Positions 24,682 to 34,234 of a DNA stretch of 64,000 bases are shown here, piece after piece. Both the position numbers and the translations under genes were made by a program. This DNA comes from Maribacter caenipelagi. Its GTDB lineage: Bacteria > Bacteroidota > Bacteroidia > Flavobacteriales > Flavobacteriaceae. Below the pieces are notes generated by a model. It worked only from the letters and a program-made list of their open reading frames with translations, was not told the origin of the DNA and did not search any database. The stretch lies in the NCBI RefSeq assembly GCF_004364175.1, contig NZ_SNZW01000011.1:248001-312000 (forward strand), in the 5' to 3' direction. The first letter of the stretch is position 1. The number at the start of each line of letters is the position of its first letter.

Positions 24682-25428
24682 TTAACTTTTAACGTTTGCG
24701 CTTAAGAACTCACGGTTCATTCTTGCAATATTTTCTAAAGAAATTCCTTTGGGGCATTCTACTTCACATGCTCCAGTATTGGTACAGTTACCAAAACCTT
24801 CAAGATCCATCTGTGCAACCATATTTTTAACACGGTCTACAGCTTCAATTTGACCTTGTGGCAATAATGCGTATTGCGATACTTTAGCACCTACGAATAA
24901 CATTGCCGAAGCATTTTTACAACTTGCAACACAAGCTCCACAACCAATACAAGTAGCGGCATCCATAGCCTCATCTGCTGCATGTTTTGAAATAAGAGTT
25001 GCGTTTGCATCTTGTGTATTACCTGAAGTGTTTACAGATATATAACCACCCGCATGCTGTATACGATCGAATGCGCTTCTATCTACCACTAAATCTTTAA
25101 TTACCGGAAATGCTTTTGCTCTAAAAGGTTCAATAGTAATAGTGTCACCATCTTTGAACATTCTCATGTGTAATTGACAAGTGGTAACTCCTCTATCAGG
25201 ACCATGAGCTTCACCGTTAATATACATAGAGCACATTCCACAAATACCTTCACGACAGTCATGATCAAAAGCTACAGGCTCTACTCCTTTATTGATTAAT
25301 TGTTCGTTAAGAACATCCATCATTTCTAAAAAGGACATGTGTTCAGATATTTCTGTCACCTTATAATCGACCATTTTACCCTTGTCGTTCGCATCTGTTT
25401 GACGCCAAATTTTAAGTGTTAAGTTCAT
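24682..25428 (-). CDS. sdhB: succinate dehydrogenase iron-sulfur subunit
   Basis: SdhB passes electrons from SdhA to the membrane subunit through three clusters. The 248 residues show the ligands: Cys58/63/66/84 for [2Fe-2S], Cys160/163/166/170 and Cys215/221/225 for the [4Fe-4S] and [3Fe-4S] clusters. It is the third gene of sdhCAB, 10 bases after sdhA, and ends at a strong terminator. Its clusters depend on SUF assembly, encoded 18 kb away. Confidence 0.97.
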   Translation of the reverse strand: MNLTLKIWRQTDANDKGKMVDYKVTEISEHMSFLEMMDVLNEQLINKGVEPVAFDHDCREGICGMCSMYINGEAHGPDRGVTTCQLHMRMFKDGDTITIEPFRAKAFPVIKDLVVDRSAFDRIQHAGGYISVNTSGNTQDANATLISKHAADEAMDAATCIGCGACVASCKNASAMLFVGAKVSQYALLPQGQIEAVDRVKNMVAQMDLEGFGNCTNTGACEVECPKGISLENIARMNREFLSANVKS

Positions 25429-25438
25429 GATACCTTCT

Positions 25439-27439
25439 TTATTTATAGCTTCTTTCTTTAACTTCTATATTTTCGTAAACCAATTCTTCTTTATGCAAAA
25501 CTGCATCTTTTGGCTCACCTTTGTATTCCCATGCCGAAACAAATTGAAACTCTTTAAGTCTTTTTGCTTCACCATCTTCTGTTTGGTGTTCTTCTCTAAA
25601 GTGACCGCCTGCAGATTCTTCTCTTACCAATGCATCTTTAGCGAATAATTCTCCCAATTCTAAGAAATCTGCAACTCTACCAGCTTTAGCTAGTTGTTCG
25701 TTGTATTCTGTAGTTGTTCCTGGAACATTTACGTTTTTCCAAAAATCTTTTCTAAGCGCAGATATTTCTTCAATTGCCTTTTTAAGACCTTCTGCATTAC
25801 GTGACATACCACACTCATCCCACATTATCTTACCTAATTTCTTATGGTAGTAATCTACAGAATGCTCTCCTTTATTGTTAATAAAGAAATTAATTCTATC
25901 GGTTACTTCTTTTTCAGCAGCATCGAACTCAGGTGTATCTGTTGGTATTTTTCCCGTTCTAATGTCGTGTGATAAATAATCACCAATAGTGTATGGCAAT
26001 ACAAAATAACCATCAGCTAAACCTTGCATTAATGCAGAGGCTCCAAGTCTGTTGGCACCGTGATCAGAGAAATTTGCTTCACCAATAGCGTAACAACCAG
26101 GTATTGTTGTCATCAAATTATAATCTACCCAAACTCCGCCCATAGTATAATGCACCGCTGGGTAAATCATCATTGGTGTTTTGTACGGGTCTTGATCAAC
26201 AATCTTCTCATACATTTGAAATAGGTTTCCGTATTTCGCCTTAACGATAGCAGCACCTAAATCATATATTTTATCTGCTGAAGCGTTTGTAATATTATGG
26301 ATTTTAGCTTGCTCAATACCGTAACGTTTAATTGCGGCGGCAAAATCTAAATAAACAGCTTCACCAGTTGCATTTACTCCGTAACCAGCATCACAGCGTT
26401 CTTTTGCAGCTCTCGATGCAACGTCACGTGGTACCAAGTTGCCAAATGCAGGGTATCTTCTTTCTAAGTAATAATCTCTTTCATCTTCAGATAAATCTGT
26501 CGGCTTTTTCTTGCCTTCACGAATTGCCATTACATCATCTAAATTCTTAGGTACCCAAATACGACCATCGTTTCGTAAAGACTCAGACATCAACGTAAGT
26601 TTAGACTGATAATCTCCTGAACGAGGAATACAGGTTGGGTGAATTTGAGTATAGCAAGGATTTGCAAAAAACGCTCCTTTTTTATGTATTTTCCAAGATG
26701 CGGTTACGTTAGAGCCCATAGCGTTAGTTGAAAGGAAATAAACATTTCCGTATCCACCAGAAGCGATAACAACGGCGTGTGCAGAGTGACGTTCTATTTC
26801 ACCAGTAACTAGGTTACGAGCAATAATACCACGAGCTTTACCATCAATCTTTACTACATCTAGCATTTCATGACGATTGAACGGGGTAATTTTACCACGT
26901 GCAATTTGTCTGTTCATTGCAGAATAAGCTCCTAACAATAATTGTTGACCTGTTTGTCCTTTAGCATAGAATGTACGGGAAACCAATACACCACCGAAAG
27001 AACGGTTGTCTAATAGTCCACCATAGTCACGTGCAAATGGTACGCCCTGGGCAACACATTGGTCAATAATATTTGCAGATACTTCTGCTAATCTATATAC
27101 GTTAGCTTCTCTTGAACGGTAATCACCACCTTTTACCGTATCGTAAAATAAACGGTAGGTAGAATCACCATCACCTTGATAGTTTTTTGCAGCGTTAATA
27201 CCACCTTGTGCAGCAATAGAGTGAGCTCTTCTTGGAGAATCTTGGTAGCAAAATGTTTTTACATTATAGCCTAATTCTGCTAAAGTTGCAGCAGCAGAAC
27301 CACCTGCTAATCCCGTTCCAACTACGATAACATCAATATTACGTTTGTTGGCAGGGTTTACCAAATCGATATGGTTCTTATAATCGGTCCACTTTGTTTT
27401 CAACGGACCTTTAGGTACTTTTGAGTCTAATACAGACAT
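25439..27439 (-). CDS. sdhA: succinate dehydrogenase flavoprotein subunit
   Basis: SdhA oxidises succinate to fumarate in the TCA cycle at the inner face of the membrane. The 666-residue protein has the FAD site GTGLAG (41-46), the His for covalent FAD in HSIAAQGG (His73), the catalytic HPTCIPRSG region and [13 protein letters not shown] near the C-terminal half. The length fits the Bacteroidota/epsilon type that pairs with a one-piece cytochrome b. It lies 12 bases after sdhC. Confidence 0.97.
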   Translation of the reverse strand: MSVLDSKVPKGPLKTKWTDYKNHIDLVNPANKRNIDVIVVGTGLAGGSAAATLAELGYNVKTFCYQDSPRRAHSIAAQGGINAAKNYQGDGDSTYRLFYDTVKGGDYRSREANVYRLAEVSANIIDQCVAQGVPFARDYGGLLDNRSFGGVLVSRTFYAKGQTGQQLLLGAYSAMNRQIARGKITPFNRHEMLDVVKIDGKARGIIARNLVTGEIERHSAHAVVIASGGYGNVYFLSTNAMGSNVTASWKIHKKGAFFANPCYTQIHPTCIPRSGDYQSKLTLMSESLRNDGRIWVPKNLDDVMAIREGKKKPTDLSEDERDYYLERRYPAFGNLVPRDVASRAAKERCDAGYGVNATGEAVYLDFAAAIKRYGIEQAKIHNITNASADKIYDLGAAIVKAKYGNLFQMYEKIVDQDPYKTPMMIYPAVHYTMGGVWVDYNLMTTIPGCYAIGEANFSDHGANRLGASALMQGLADGYFVLPYTIGDYLSHDIRTGKIPTDTPEFDAAEKEVTDRINFFINNKGEHSVDYYHKKLGKIMWDECGMSRNAEGLKKAIEEISALRKDFWKNVNVPGTTTEYNEQLAKAGRVADFLELGELFAKDALVREESAGGHFREEHQTEDGEAKRLKEFQFVSAWEYKGEPKDAVLHKEELVYENIEVKERSYK

Positions 27440-27451
27440 AAGTAATAGGTA

Positions 27452-28129
27452 TTAATGATTAAAATGATGAAAAAGTGCAATGAATATAAATCCTAACGGA
27501 ATAGATATCGAATACACTTTAGCAAACAATTGTAGTTTTTCTTTTCTCATACTAGATGCACCGGCAGACTGAAATGCAGAACTGAAACCATGCATAAGGT
27601 GCAGTGATAAGAATATGAAGGCGATTACGTAAGCACCAACACGTAGTGGATTTTCAAATTTATGAACAAGCTCCTCATAATATCTGAAGCCTTCACCATT
27701 TGGTAGTAAACCAGTCATGTCTCCATCAATGAACTTGGTGTTGATTTCTGGAATCCAGAAATCGATAAAGTGAAGTACAAGGAAAGCCAAAATAGCTAAA
27801 CCGCTGTAAATCATATTACGGCTCATCCAAGATGAATTGGCGGCACCATTGTTTTTAGCGTATTTTTTTACTCTGGCACTTCTATTTTTAGCTTCTAAAA
27901 TGAAACCCATCACAAAGTGATAAATAACACCGAAAATTAGAACAGGTTGCAAAACATACTGTACAGCCCAGAAAGTACCCATAAAATGCGAAGCTTCATT
28001 GAACGCATCGGGACTGAAAACCGATAAGATGTTTATTGCAAAATGCTGAAGTAGAAAAAACATTAAAAAGAAAGCAGAAAGCGCCATTGCGTACTTTCTA
28101 CCAATCGAAGATTTAAAAAATCCGCTCAT
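27452..28129 (-). CDS. sdhC: succinate dehydrogenase cytochrome b subunit
   Basis: This 225-residue membrane protein anchors the complex and passes electrons to menaquinone. Five hydrophobic segments and several His in helices (FLLQHFAI, YHFVMGF, VLHFIDFW, SLHLMHGF, ALFHHF) fit a type-B, diheme, single-subunit anchor. No separate sdhD is present, as expected. First gene of sdhCAB. No perfect promoter box was found upstream; TAAATTCG is one mismatch away. Confidence 0.93.
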   Translation of the reverse strand: MSGFFKSSIGRKYAMALSAFFLMFFLLQHFAINILSVFSPDAFNEASHFMGTFWAVQYVLQPVLIFGVIYHFVMGFILEAKNRSARVKKYAKNNGAANSSWMSRNMIYSGLAILAFLVLHFIDFWIPEINTKFIDGDMTGLLPNGEGFRYYEELVHKFENPLRVGAYVIAFIFLSLHLMHGFSSAFQSAGASSMRKEKLQLFAKVYSISIPLGFIFIALFHHFNH

Positions 28130-28295
28130 TATTTGTTAATTTTATCTGCGAATTTACATCACAGGCTAGTTATTAACAAGGATTATACAGTTTTAGTATA
28201 CCTATTTAGATTGATTTTAAAATGAATTTTTAAGATGTTTAAGAATTATCTTCTGTTTAGGGCCTTATATTCTCAATCTTTAAACAAAAAAATGA

Positions 28296-28730
28296 TTAGG
28301 AATTAGAAGATAAACCTGAATTTTTAGAAATACGTAGTGCCCAATCTACAGCTTTGTCCAAATCTGGGAATGTTTTAATTCTTTTTGGAAAAATTAATTG
28401 CTTGAGCATAGAGCTAAACATGTTGTTCCTTAATGGGCCAACTGAAGCAATATGTTGCATGTCGAAACGATTTTTATGAAATTTAAACCATTCAAAAGGC
28501 GCTACACGATATCTGTTCACCCTATTGGCTATATAAATTAATGGAATATCATTCCCATAGATTTCTTGCGCTGCGTAGACTGCCTTTTTTGCATTTTGCC
28601 ATTTGAATTTTGCCCCTTCATGCATTTCGGATATAACGATACCTCCTTTGAAAAAATAGAACACCCCAAATTCGAATTCTCTTATTTCCCTAATTTGATT
28701 TACCAATTCGAGTTCTCGAACTCTTTTCAT
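28296..28730 (-). CDS. conserved-looking 144-aa protein, function unknown
   Basis: I do not recognise the family with certainty. The soluble 144-residue protein has a two-part structure: an antiparallel beta start (FEFGVFYFFKGGIVIS) and a C-terminal part with ASVGPLRNNMFSSMLKQL and DLDKAVDWALRIS, which resembles the STAS/SpoIIAA-like fold seen in many Bacteroidota proteins. A perfect -7 box TATATTTG lies upstream on the minus strand (28750-28757). Single gene. Confidence 0.6.
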   Translation of the reverse strand: MKRVRELELVNQIREIREFEFGVFYFFKGGIVISEMHEGAKFKWQNAKKAVYAAQEIYGNDIPLIYIANRVNRYRVAPFEWFKFHKNRFDMQHIASVGPLRNNMFSSMLKQLIFPKRIKTFPDLDKAVDWALRISKNSGLSSNS

Positions 28731-28749
28731 GCCTAATTTTATCAGACGG

Positions 28750-28757
28750 CAAATATA
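28750..28757 (-). promoter_or_regulatory. -7 promoter box (TATATTTG) of the 144-aa gene
   Basis: Perfect TAnnTTTG on the minus strand, 19 bases before the ATG. No -33 TTG at the usual spacing. Confidence 0.45.
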
Positions 28758-28839
28758 CTGGTTATTACCTAAATAGCTAATAAAAACATCGACGAACGGT
28801 AAGGTTATTAGCCAGGGACCTTAACTTGAGGTTTGGTAA

Positions 28840-29229
28840 TTATTTCTCCATATCCTTTAACTGAATTTCTAAGGCTTTTGTCGATAACTGTACTTCAATT
28901 AATGATAGGACCAATGAGATCATTAATGCAAATAAGCTAATCCCAAAAATTAAGTTTGCCCACAAAGTAAGTTCTACATAAATTAGGCTCATGGTAATTA
29001 CTGCTAAGAGGAAACTTACAATTGCTGTTGCCTGCATATTTTTTATAATAGTAAGTCGCTTTCTTAGCTTTTGAACTTGTAAACCTATAGAGGTTGAAGC
29101 TGTCTCTTGATACTTTTTATGTAATTGTCTAATTAAAGCGGCGATAGCTAAATACCGGGCATTGTATGCTAGCATGGTTAACGAAATAGCCGGAAATAAT
29201 AAAGCGGGTATACCTAAGGTCAGTTCCAT
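28840..29229 (-). CDS. DUF2721 membrane protein
   Basis: The 129-residue protein has three hydrophobic stretches (about 2-30, 66-87, 90-113) around a basic middle part (QLHKKYQE, KLRKRL), matching DUF2721. The function of this family is unknown. It is 12 bases downstream of the cupin gene and probably co-transcribed with it and with the large VPS10 gene. The window does not show what it does. Confidence 0.72.
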   Translation of the reverse strand: MELTLGIPALLFPAISLTMLAYNARYLAIAALIRQLHKKYQETASTSIGLQVQKLRKRLTIIKNMQATAIVSFLLAVITMSLIYVELTLWANLIFGISLFALMISLVLSLIEVQLSTKALEIQLKDMEK

Positions 29230-29241
29230 AATTTTTAAAGC

Positions 29242-29580
29242 TTAATCTGTAGCAATACCAAAATAGGTCCAGGTGACATCATTGTTAAACGGGTTATGTT
29301 GACCATGTAGTTCTCCAGGGGCTATGGTAATGCATTTTCCTGGTCCTACCTCATAATCTTTTCCTGAAATAGTAAAAATTGCCTTGCCGGTCTGTATATG
29401 AAAAACCTCGTACATGGTATCATGTTTATGAAGCTCTACTTTTTGACCAGGCTTAAACACTGCGGTACCGTACATCATTAATTGAGGAATTTCACCACGA
29501 GGGATCAATGTTCTTTTCTTTATTTCAGGATTATGACTTACGCCCAAATCTGGCAGTTCGTTCCAGTCGGTTATTTTCAT
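29242..29580 (-). CDS. small cupin-domain protein
   Basis: The 112-residue protein is a single cupin barrel. Metal-binding residues are seen in ELHKHDTMYEVFHIQTG (HxHxxxxE) and the second motif GELHGQHNPF. It may be a metal-dependent enzyme or a sugar-binding protein; cupins of this size have many roles. It lies 4 bases after the VPS10 gene and before DUF2721, in the same operon. Confidence 0.85.
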   Translation of the reverse strand: MKITDWNELPDLGVSHNPEIKKRTLIPRGEIPQLMMYGTAVFKPGQKVELHKHDTMYEVFHIQTGKAIFTISGKDYEVGPGKCITIAPGELHGQHNPFNNDVTWTYFGIATD

Positions 29581-29584
29581 TTTG

Positions 29585-32431
29585 TTATTCTATATCAAAA
29601 GTTACCTTTTCAACAGTACCATTTCCTTTAATCTCAGCGGTATATGTGCCTTTAGGTAGATAGGTGCTGCCGTTATCGGCTTGCTTTAAAACGGTCTTGT
29701 GTTTTTTAAGGTAATTTAACTTCCCTATTTTAGAAAAAGCTACATCATATGATAAAATGTTTAAGCCTTTATTGGCAATGATTTCAGTTTCGCTTACCAC
29801 AATATCATCAGATGAAATAATTTTGGCTTGGTATACATCATCACTGTCAGAATAAAAAGAGATGTCCAAACCAGGTGTTCTTGGTTTTGACCATGAACTC
29901 CATGAATTGCCCCAACGAGTAGAATGCTTTATATTTTCTAAGGCGTATACATGTAAATCTTTATTCAGGACATCATCGGTCAGTTTTTGAAGCGCAGAAA
30001 TATCAGCTTTGTAGAGACTTCTACCATGCGTACCAACAATAAGGTCCTTTGCTTCTTTTTGTATTACCAAATCATGAACTGCTACATAGGGCATCCCATT
30101 TTGAAAAGATTGCCAAGTTGCTCCTCTATCCAATGTCACATACAATCCATTATCCGTACCAACGAATAAGAGGTTTTCGTTTTCTGGGTCTTCGGTAATT
30201 ACATTGACAGCGGAGGTAGGTATGTTATTGGAGATACTTTTCCAAGTTGTTCCTTTATCATCACTTACATATACATACGGTGTAAAATCATCTGAACGGT
30301 AACCGTTCAATGTGGCATACACTCTGTTTTTATTATGTTTTGAAGCGATAACCCTACTTACCCATAAATTTTGGGGCAGATTTTTTGATAATGTTACCCA
30401 ATTGCCGCCGCCGTTATCCGTACGTTGAATTAAACCATCATCACTACCGGTATATATTAATCCGAATTTAAAGGGCGATTCAGAAATAGTGGTAAGTGTA
30501 CCGTACGCTACATTACCGGTCTTACCGCCTTGAGTTAAATCGCCAGAAATTGTTTCCCAAGTATCTCCTTTATTTAAGGAACGATGCATTTTATTACTTC
30601 CCATGTAAAGAATGTCTTGATTATGGGGAGAAAGCAGAATAGGGGTTTGCCAGTTAAATCGATAAGGAGCTTCGCCTAACTCATGTTTTGGCTGAATATA
30701 CTTACGTTGGTCCTTTTCTAAATCTATTCTAAAATAATTTCCAAATTGATAACCGGTATAAACAATGTTGGCATTGCGGTTATCAATTTCTACCTGCATA
30801 CCATCGCCACCTAAAATAGATGTCCAAGGGTATTGACCCGTTTGGTGCCACTCGTTATTTTCTTCGGCATTATGAGGTCCCATCCATACCCCGTTATCCT
30901 GTAATCCGCCATATACGTTATAAGGTTTTTCATTATCTACGGCAATGGCATAGAATTGACCAACAGTGGGCGAGTTGTTCTTGAACCAATTTTTACCATC
31001 ATCATAACTGGTATTAACACCACCGTCGTTTCCATTGATAAGATGACCTGATAATTTAGGATTGATCCATAACGCATGGTGGTCTGCATGTACATTATCC
31101 CCATTGATAGAGGTGTAGGTTTTACCGCCATCTTTAGAAGCAATTATAGGTACACCTGCCAAATAAATGGCGTCAACATTATTTGGGTCTACATTAATTT
31201 GCGCAAAATAGTAGCCGTAGCTATAGAATAGGTCATCTATATAATCTTCATTTTGCTTTGTCCAACTTTTACCTCCATCATTACTACGGTAGACCTCCGC
31301 ACCAATAACGGGCGTGTCAAAAAGCATGCTGTTGGCGTCCTCTAAATACAAGGCAAGATCTGTGGGCTTTACTACATTGCTACGTACCATTTGTTTTACA
31401 TTGGCAGCTCTATATTTTTCATGAAAATTATTGGTCTTTAAAAACTCGTTCAGGTCTTTATCGTTCAAGTCTAAAAACTGTTCTTTAGAGAGCGATTTAA
31501 AGTCATCTTTTGTTAAGCCCGATGGTTTATCTTTCTTTTCTTTGGATTTCTCTCGTCTAAACTGGTTGTCATGAACGGCATATAGCGTATTATCGTCAAA
31601 AACGGCTAAACCAATTCTACCTACTCCGTCTCCCGTAGGAAAACCACTTGCTGGAGTAGAGATTTTGGTCCAGGTTGTACCTGCATCGGTACTTTTGTAA
31701 ATACCAGAACCTTCACCATTACCGCTAAAATTCCAAGCCTTTCTATCTTTTTGCCAAGCAGCTGCATATTGAATGTCAAAATTATTTGGAGAAACGGCAA
31801 CGTCTATAATACCAGTATTTTCATCAATGTATAAAGTGTTTTTCCATGTTTTACCACCGTCTGTAGTTTTGTAAATACCACGTTCTTTATTTGTAGAATA
31901 TAAATGACCCGTTACGCCAACCGTTACTTCGTTTGCATTATCAGGATTTACGATAATACGCCCAATATGGTGGGAGTCTGGCAAGCCCATATGCTGCCAT
32001 GTTTTTCCTTTATCCGTAGATTTTAATATGCCTATACCGGCATAAGAAGAACGGGATGAGTTATTTTCTCCTGTACCCACCCAAATAGTACCGCTTTGCC
32101 AATGTACTGCAATGTCACCTAGGTTTTGAGTTTCGGTATCATCCATTATTGGAGTAAATGAATTACCGTTATTATTGGTATACCATAAACCACCGGAAGC
32201 ATATGCCACATAATATTCCGTTGGGTTATCTTCATTGACCGCTAAATCTACTACACGACCACTCATTACAGACGGACCAATATTCTTTAATGGAATGTTC
32301 TTTACCAAAGAATTGGCATCCATTGCTTTTTTCGCTTTTAACGACGCATCAATTTGTTGTGATGAGGTAGGCTGTATTTGTGCCGATGCTATTGAGATAC
32401 TGGCGAGTAATAATAGGTAAAATTGTTTCAT
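29585..32431 (-). CDS. VPS10/sortilin-like beta-propeller protein, secreted
   Basis: The 948-residue protein has a signal peptide (MKQFYLLLLASISIASAQ) and at least ten Asp-box motifs of the SxDxGxTW kind (STDKGKTW, TTDGGKTW, STDAGTTW, SNDGGKSW, SDDKGTTW and others), the hallmark of sortilin/BNR propellers. A C-terminal beta domain follows. It has no T9SS tail, so a periplasmic or outer-membrane site is likely. It lies 36 bases after the upstream M28 peptidase gene, so it may act with peptide degradation, but this is inferred from context only. Confidence 0.85.
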   Translation of the reverse strand: MKQFYLLLLASISIASAQIQPTSSQQIDASLKAKKAMDANSLVKNIPLKNIGPSVMSGRVVDLAVNEDNPTEYYVAYASGGLWYTNNNGNSFTPIMDDTETQNLGDIAVHWQSGTIWVGTGENNSSRSSYAGIGILKSTDKGKTWQHMGLPDSHHIGRIIVNPDNANEVTVGVTGHLYSTNKERGIYKTTDGGKTWKNTLYIDENTGIIDVAVSPNNFDIQYAAAWQKDRKAWNFSGNGEGSGIYKSTDAGTTWTKISTPASGFPTGDGVGRIGLAVFDDNTLYAVHDNQFRREKSKEKKDKPSGLTKDDFKSLSKEQFLDLNDKDLNEFLKTNNFHEKYRAANVKQMVRSNVVKPTDLALYLEDANSMLFDTPVIGAEVYRSNDGGKSWTKQNEDYIDDLFYSYGYYFAQINVDPNNVDAIYLAGVPIIASKDGGKTYTSINGDNVHADHHALWINPKLSGHLINGNDGGVNTSYDDGKNWFKNNSPTVGQFYAIAVDNEKPYNVYGGLQDNGVWMGPHNAEENNEWHQTGQYPWTSILGGDGMQVEIDNRNANIVYTGYQFGNYFRIDLEKDQRKYIQPKHELGEAPYRFNWQTPILLSPHNQDILYMGSNKMHRSLNKGDTWETISGDLTQGGKTGNVAYGTLTTISESPFKFGLIYTGSDDGLIQRTDNGGGNWVTLSKNLPQNLWVSRVIASKHNKNRVYATLNGYRSDDFTPYVYVSDDKGTTWKSISNNIPTSAVNVITEDPENENLLFVGTDNGLYVTLDRGATWQSFQNGMPYVAVHDLVIQKEAKDLIVGTHGRSLYKADISALQKLTDDVLNKDLHVYALENIKHSTRWGNSWSSWSKPRTPGLDISFYSDSDDVYQAKIISSDDIVVSETEIIANKGLNILSYDVAFSKIGKLNYLKKHKTVLKQADNGSTYLPKGTYTAEIKGNGTVEKVTFDIE

Positions 32432-32467
32432 TTTTATGTTTTTATACTACTGACGGTAAGTTACTGA

Positions 32468-34234
32468 TTAGTTTTGAGAGGCGGTTTTTAATCGACTAAC
32501 CAATTCCTTTGTTTTTGATTTTATTGATACGTTTGCTTTTTTAATATCTTTTTCCATTGCTGTTTTAGAATTTGGCAAAGCATCGTTTACGGTTAAGATG
32601 GCTTTTGTGTACCAATCTTCCCAAGCGTTAAGAATTGCGATTTCATCTTCAAGATCTTTACCGCTTTCTATGGCAGTTAAACTCAATTGAAATTCATTTT
32701 CTAAACGTTCAAATGCCTTCCGTTTTAGATTTGAAATTTGACTTAAGGCAAAAGCTGCGTCAGAATTCACCAATTCCAATCCGCTAACCAATGCTGCTGT
32801 ACCTACATTTTTCATGGTTTCTTGGGATACTTTGTTTATACGGTCATAATCGGTATGGTAAAACTGGTCTGTAAAATGCCAAAGTAGAAGTCCGGGTATA
32901 TCAGCCTGTAAAAACGGAGTATGATCACTGCCACCTTCAAAAGGATTGGTTTCTACCACCCAATTGGCATATTCCCCTTGCTTTTTAAAGTTTGAAATAA
33001 TAAAATCATTAAGGTAGTGGGGTTTCATATCCGCTAATTTTAAAACCTCACCGCCCCATTCACTGTGCTTATCCTTTCCGCGGGTCCAAATGGCACTTGG
33101 GTCTGGCATTTTTTCAATCAAGAAAGTTCCGCCAGTTACTGAAGTGTTTTCACCTACCATATCTAGGCTAATTCCCCATTTGATTCCATTGGCACGTTGG
33201 GCATCTTCTTGAATATACCGTCTGGTAGAAATAATTTCATCGCCCCATAAAAAGGTCATTGTTCGTTTAAAATCAATTTTACCTTCAGCAAATAATCTGG
33301 CTGCAGTTCTAGCCATTTCCAGTTGTGTGCCAACCCCGGTGGCATTGTCATTTGCCCCTGGTTCTTGAACATGTGCACTGTACACCAAACGCTCATGAGG
33401 TAGTTCATTACCCTTTATTTCTGCAACAATTGTTAGTTCTTCGGATGGATATCTTTTGGTCTGGATATTCACCAGAACTTCTGTTTTTCCTTTTTTAAGC
33501 TGTGCTATTAATTTTTCTTTTGCTTCGTAGGATAGCGCAATGCCCCAGAAACCGTCATCATCTTGGGCAGGGAGACTTCTAAATTGAATAGAAGTGGTGT
33601 TTTTTTCTGGTTGTAAATATGCAGGATTGTCATAGGTCAGTATGCCAATGGCACCTTTGCCAATTGCTGTTTTATACAATTTACGGGCACTCATTTCTGC
33701 AAATACAACTTTTCCCTTAATAGAAGCGGACTCAAAATCCTTTAAGGATTTTATCCAAACCACTTCAGTTTTTACTCCTTTTTTAGGCGTAGAAACCGAA
33801 TTTAAATAGGTCATGTTACGGTTGGTTTCTGAAAGCAACAAAGGTTTGTCGGCACCGACAATTTGTAAAGAGGCAGATACAGGTTCCCAAGTTTGATGGG
33901 TCATAGACCTTTTTTCGATTCGATAGGTGAATCGGTTGTTTTCTTGTGCTTTTTCCTCTAAAACATAACCCGAAGCTTCTAAACTATCGGCGATGAGGTA
34001 AATGGTTTTATTGAATCCGGTGTTGCCGACAATGCGCCAATAGTCTTCTACAAAATCTGTGGTCTCATATGCCAGTTTGCCCGTAAATTCAGGTCTTACA
34101 ATAGTAAAATAATCTACTGGTTCTTCGTTGGTTTGCTGAGAGCATCCTACTATAAATGAAAAGCAGAGTAATGAGAGTACAATACCCTGCCTTTTTAGTA
34201 TTTTTTTCAACGGAATTATTCTTCCCATTTCCAT
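32468..34234 (-). CDS. M28-family peptidase lipoprotein with variant active site
   Basis: The 588-residue protein has a signal and lipobox (FIVGCSQQ, Cys31), a protease-associated (PA) insertion (about 130-260) and the M28 zinc peptidase domain (about 265-530). Two features differ from standard M28: the zinc-ligand motif reads SAHVQEPGANDN (His288, Gln290 where Asp is usual, Asp296) and the Glu pair reads GDE (Asp332, Glu333). Asp358 and the SDHTPF His are present. Either a variant clade or weak catalysis. The start overlaps the upstream peptidase gene by 19 bases. Likely periplasmic aminopeptidase. Confidence 0.82.
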   Translation of the reverse strand: MEMGRIIPLKKILKRQGIVLSLLCFSFIVGCSQQTNEEPVDYFTIVRPEFTGKLAYETTDFVEDYWRIVGNTGFNKTIYLIADSLEASGYVLEEKAQENNRFTYRIEKRSMTHQTWEPVSASLQIVGADKPLLLSETNRNMTYLNSVSTPKKGVKTEVVWIKSLKDFESASIKGKVVFAEMSARKLYKTAIGKGAIGILTYDNPAYLQPEKNTTSIQFRSLPAQDDDGFWGIALSYEAKEKLIAQLKKGKTEVLVNIQTKRYPSEELTIVAEIKGNELPHERLVYSAHVQEPGANDNATGVGTQLEMARTAARLFAEGKIDFKRTMTFLWGDEIISTRRYIQEDAQRANGIKWGISLDMVGENTSVTGGTFLIEKMPDPSAIWTRGKDKHSEWGGEVLKLADMKPHYLNDFIISNFKKQGEYANWVVETNPFEGGSDHTPFLQADIPGLLLWHFTDQFYHTDYDRINKVSQETMKNVGTAALVSGLELVNSDAAFALSQISNLKRKAFERLENEFQLSLTAIESGKDLEDEIAILNAWEDWYTKAILTVNDALPNSKTAMEKDIKKANVSIKSKTKELVSRLKTASQN

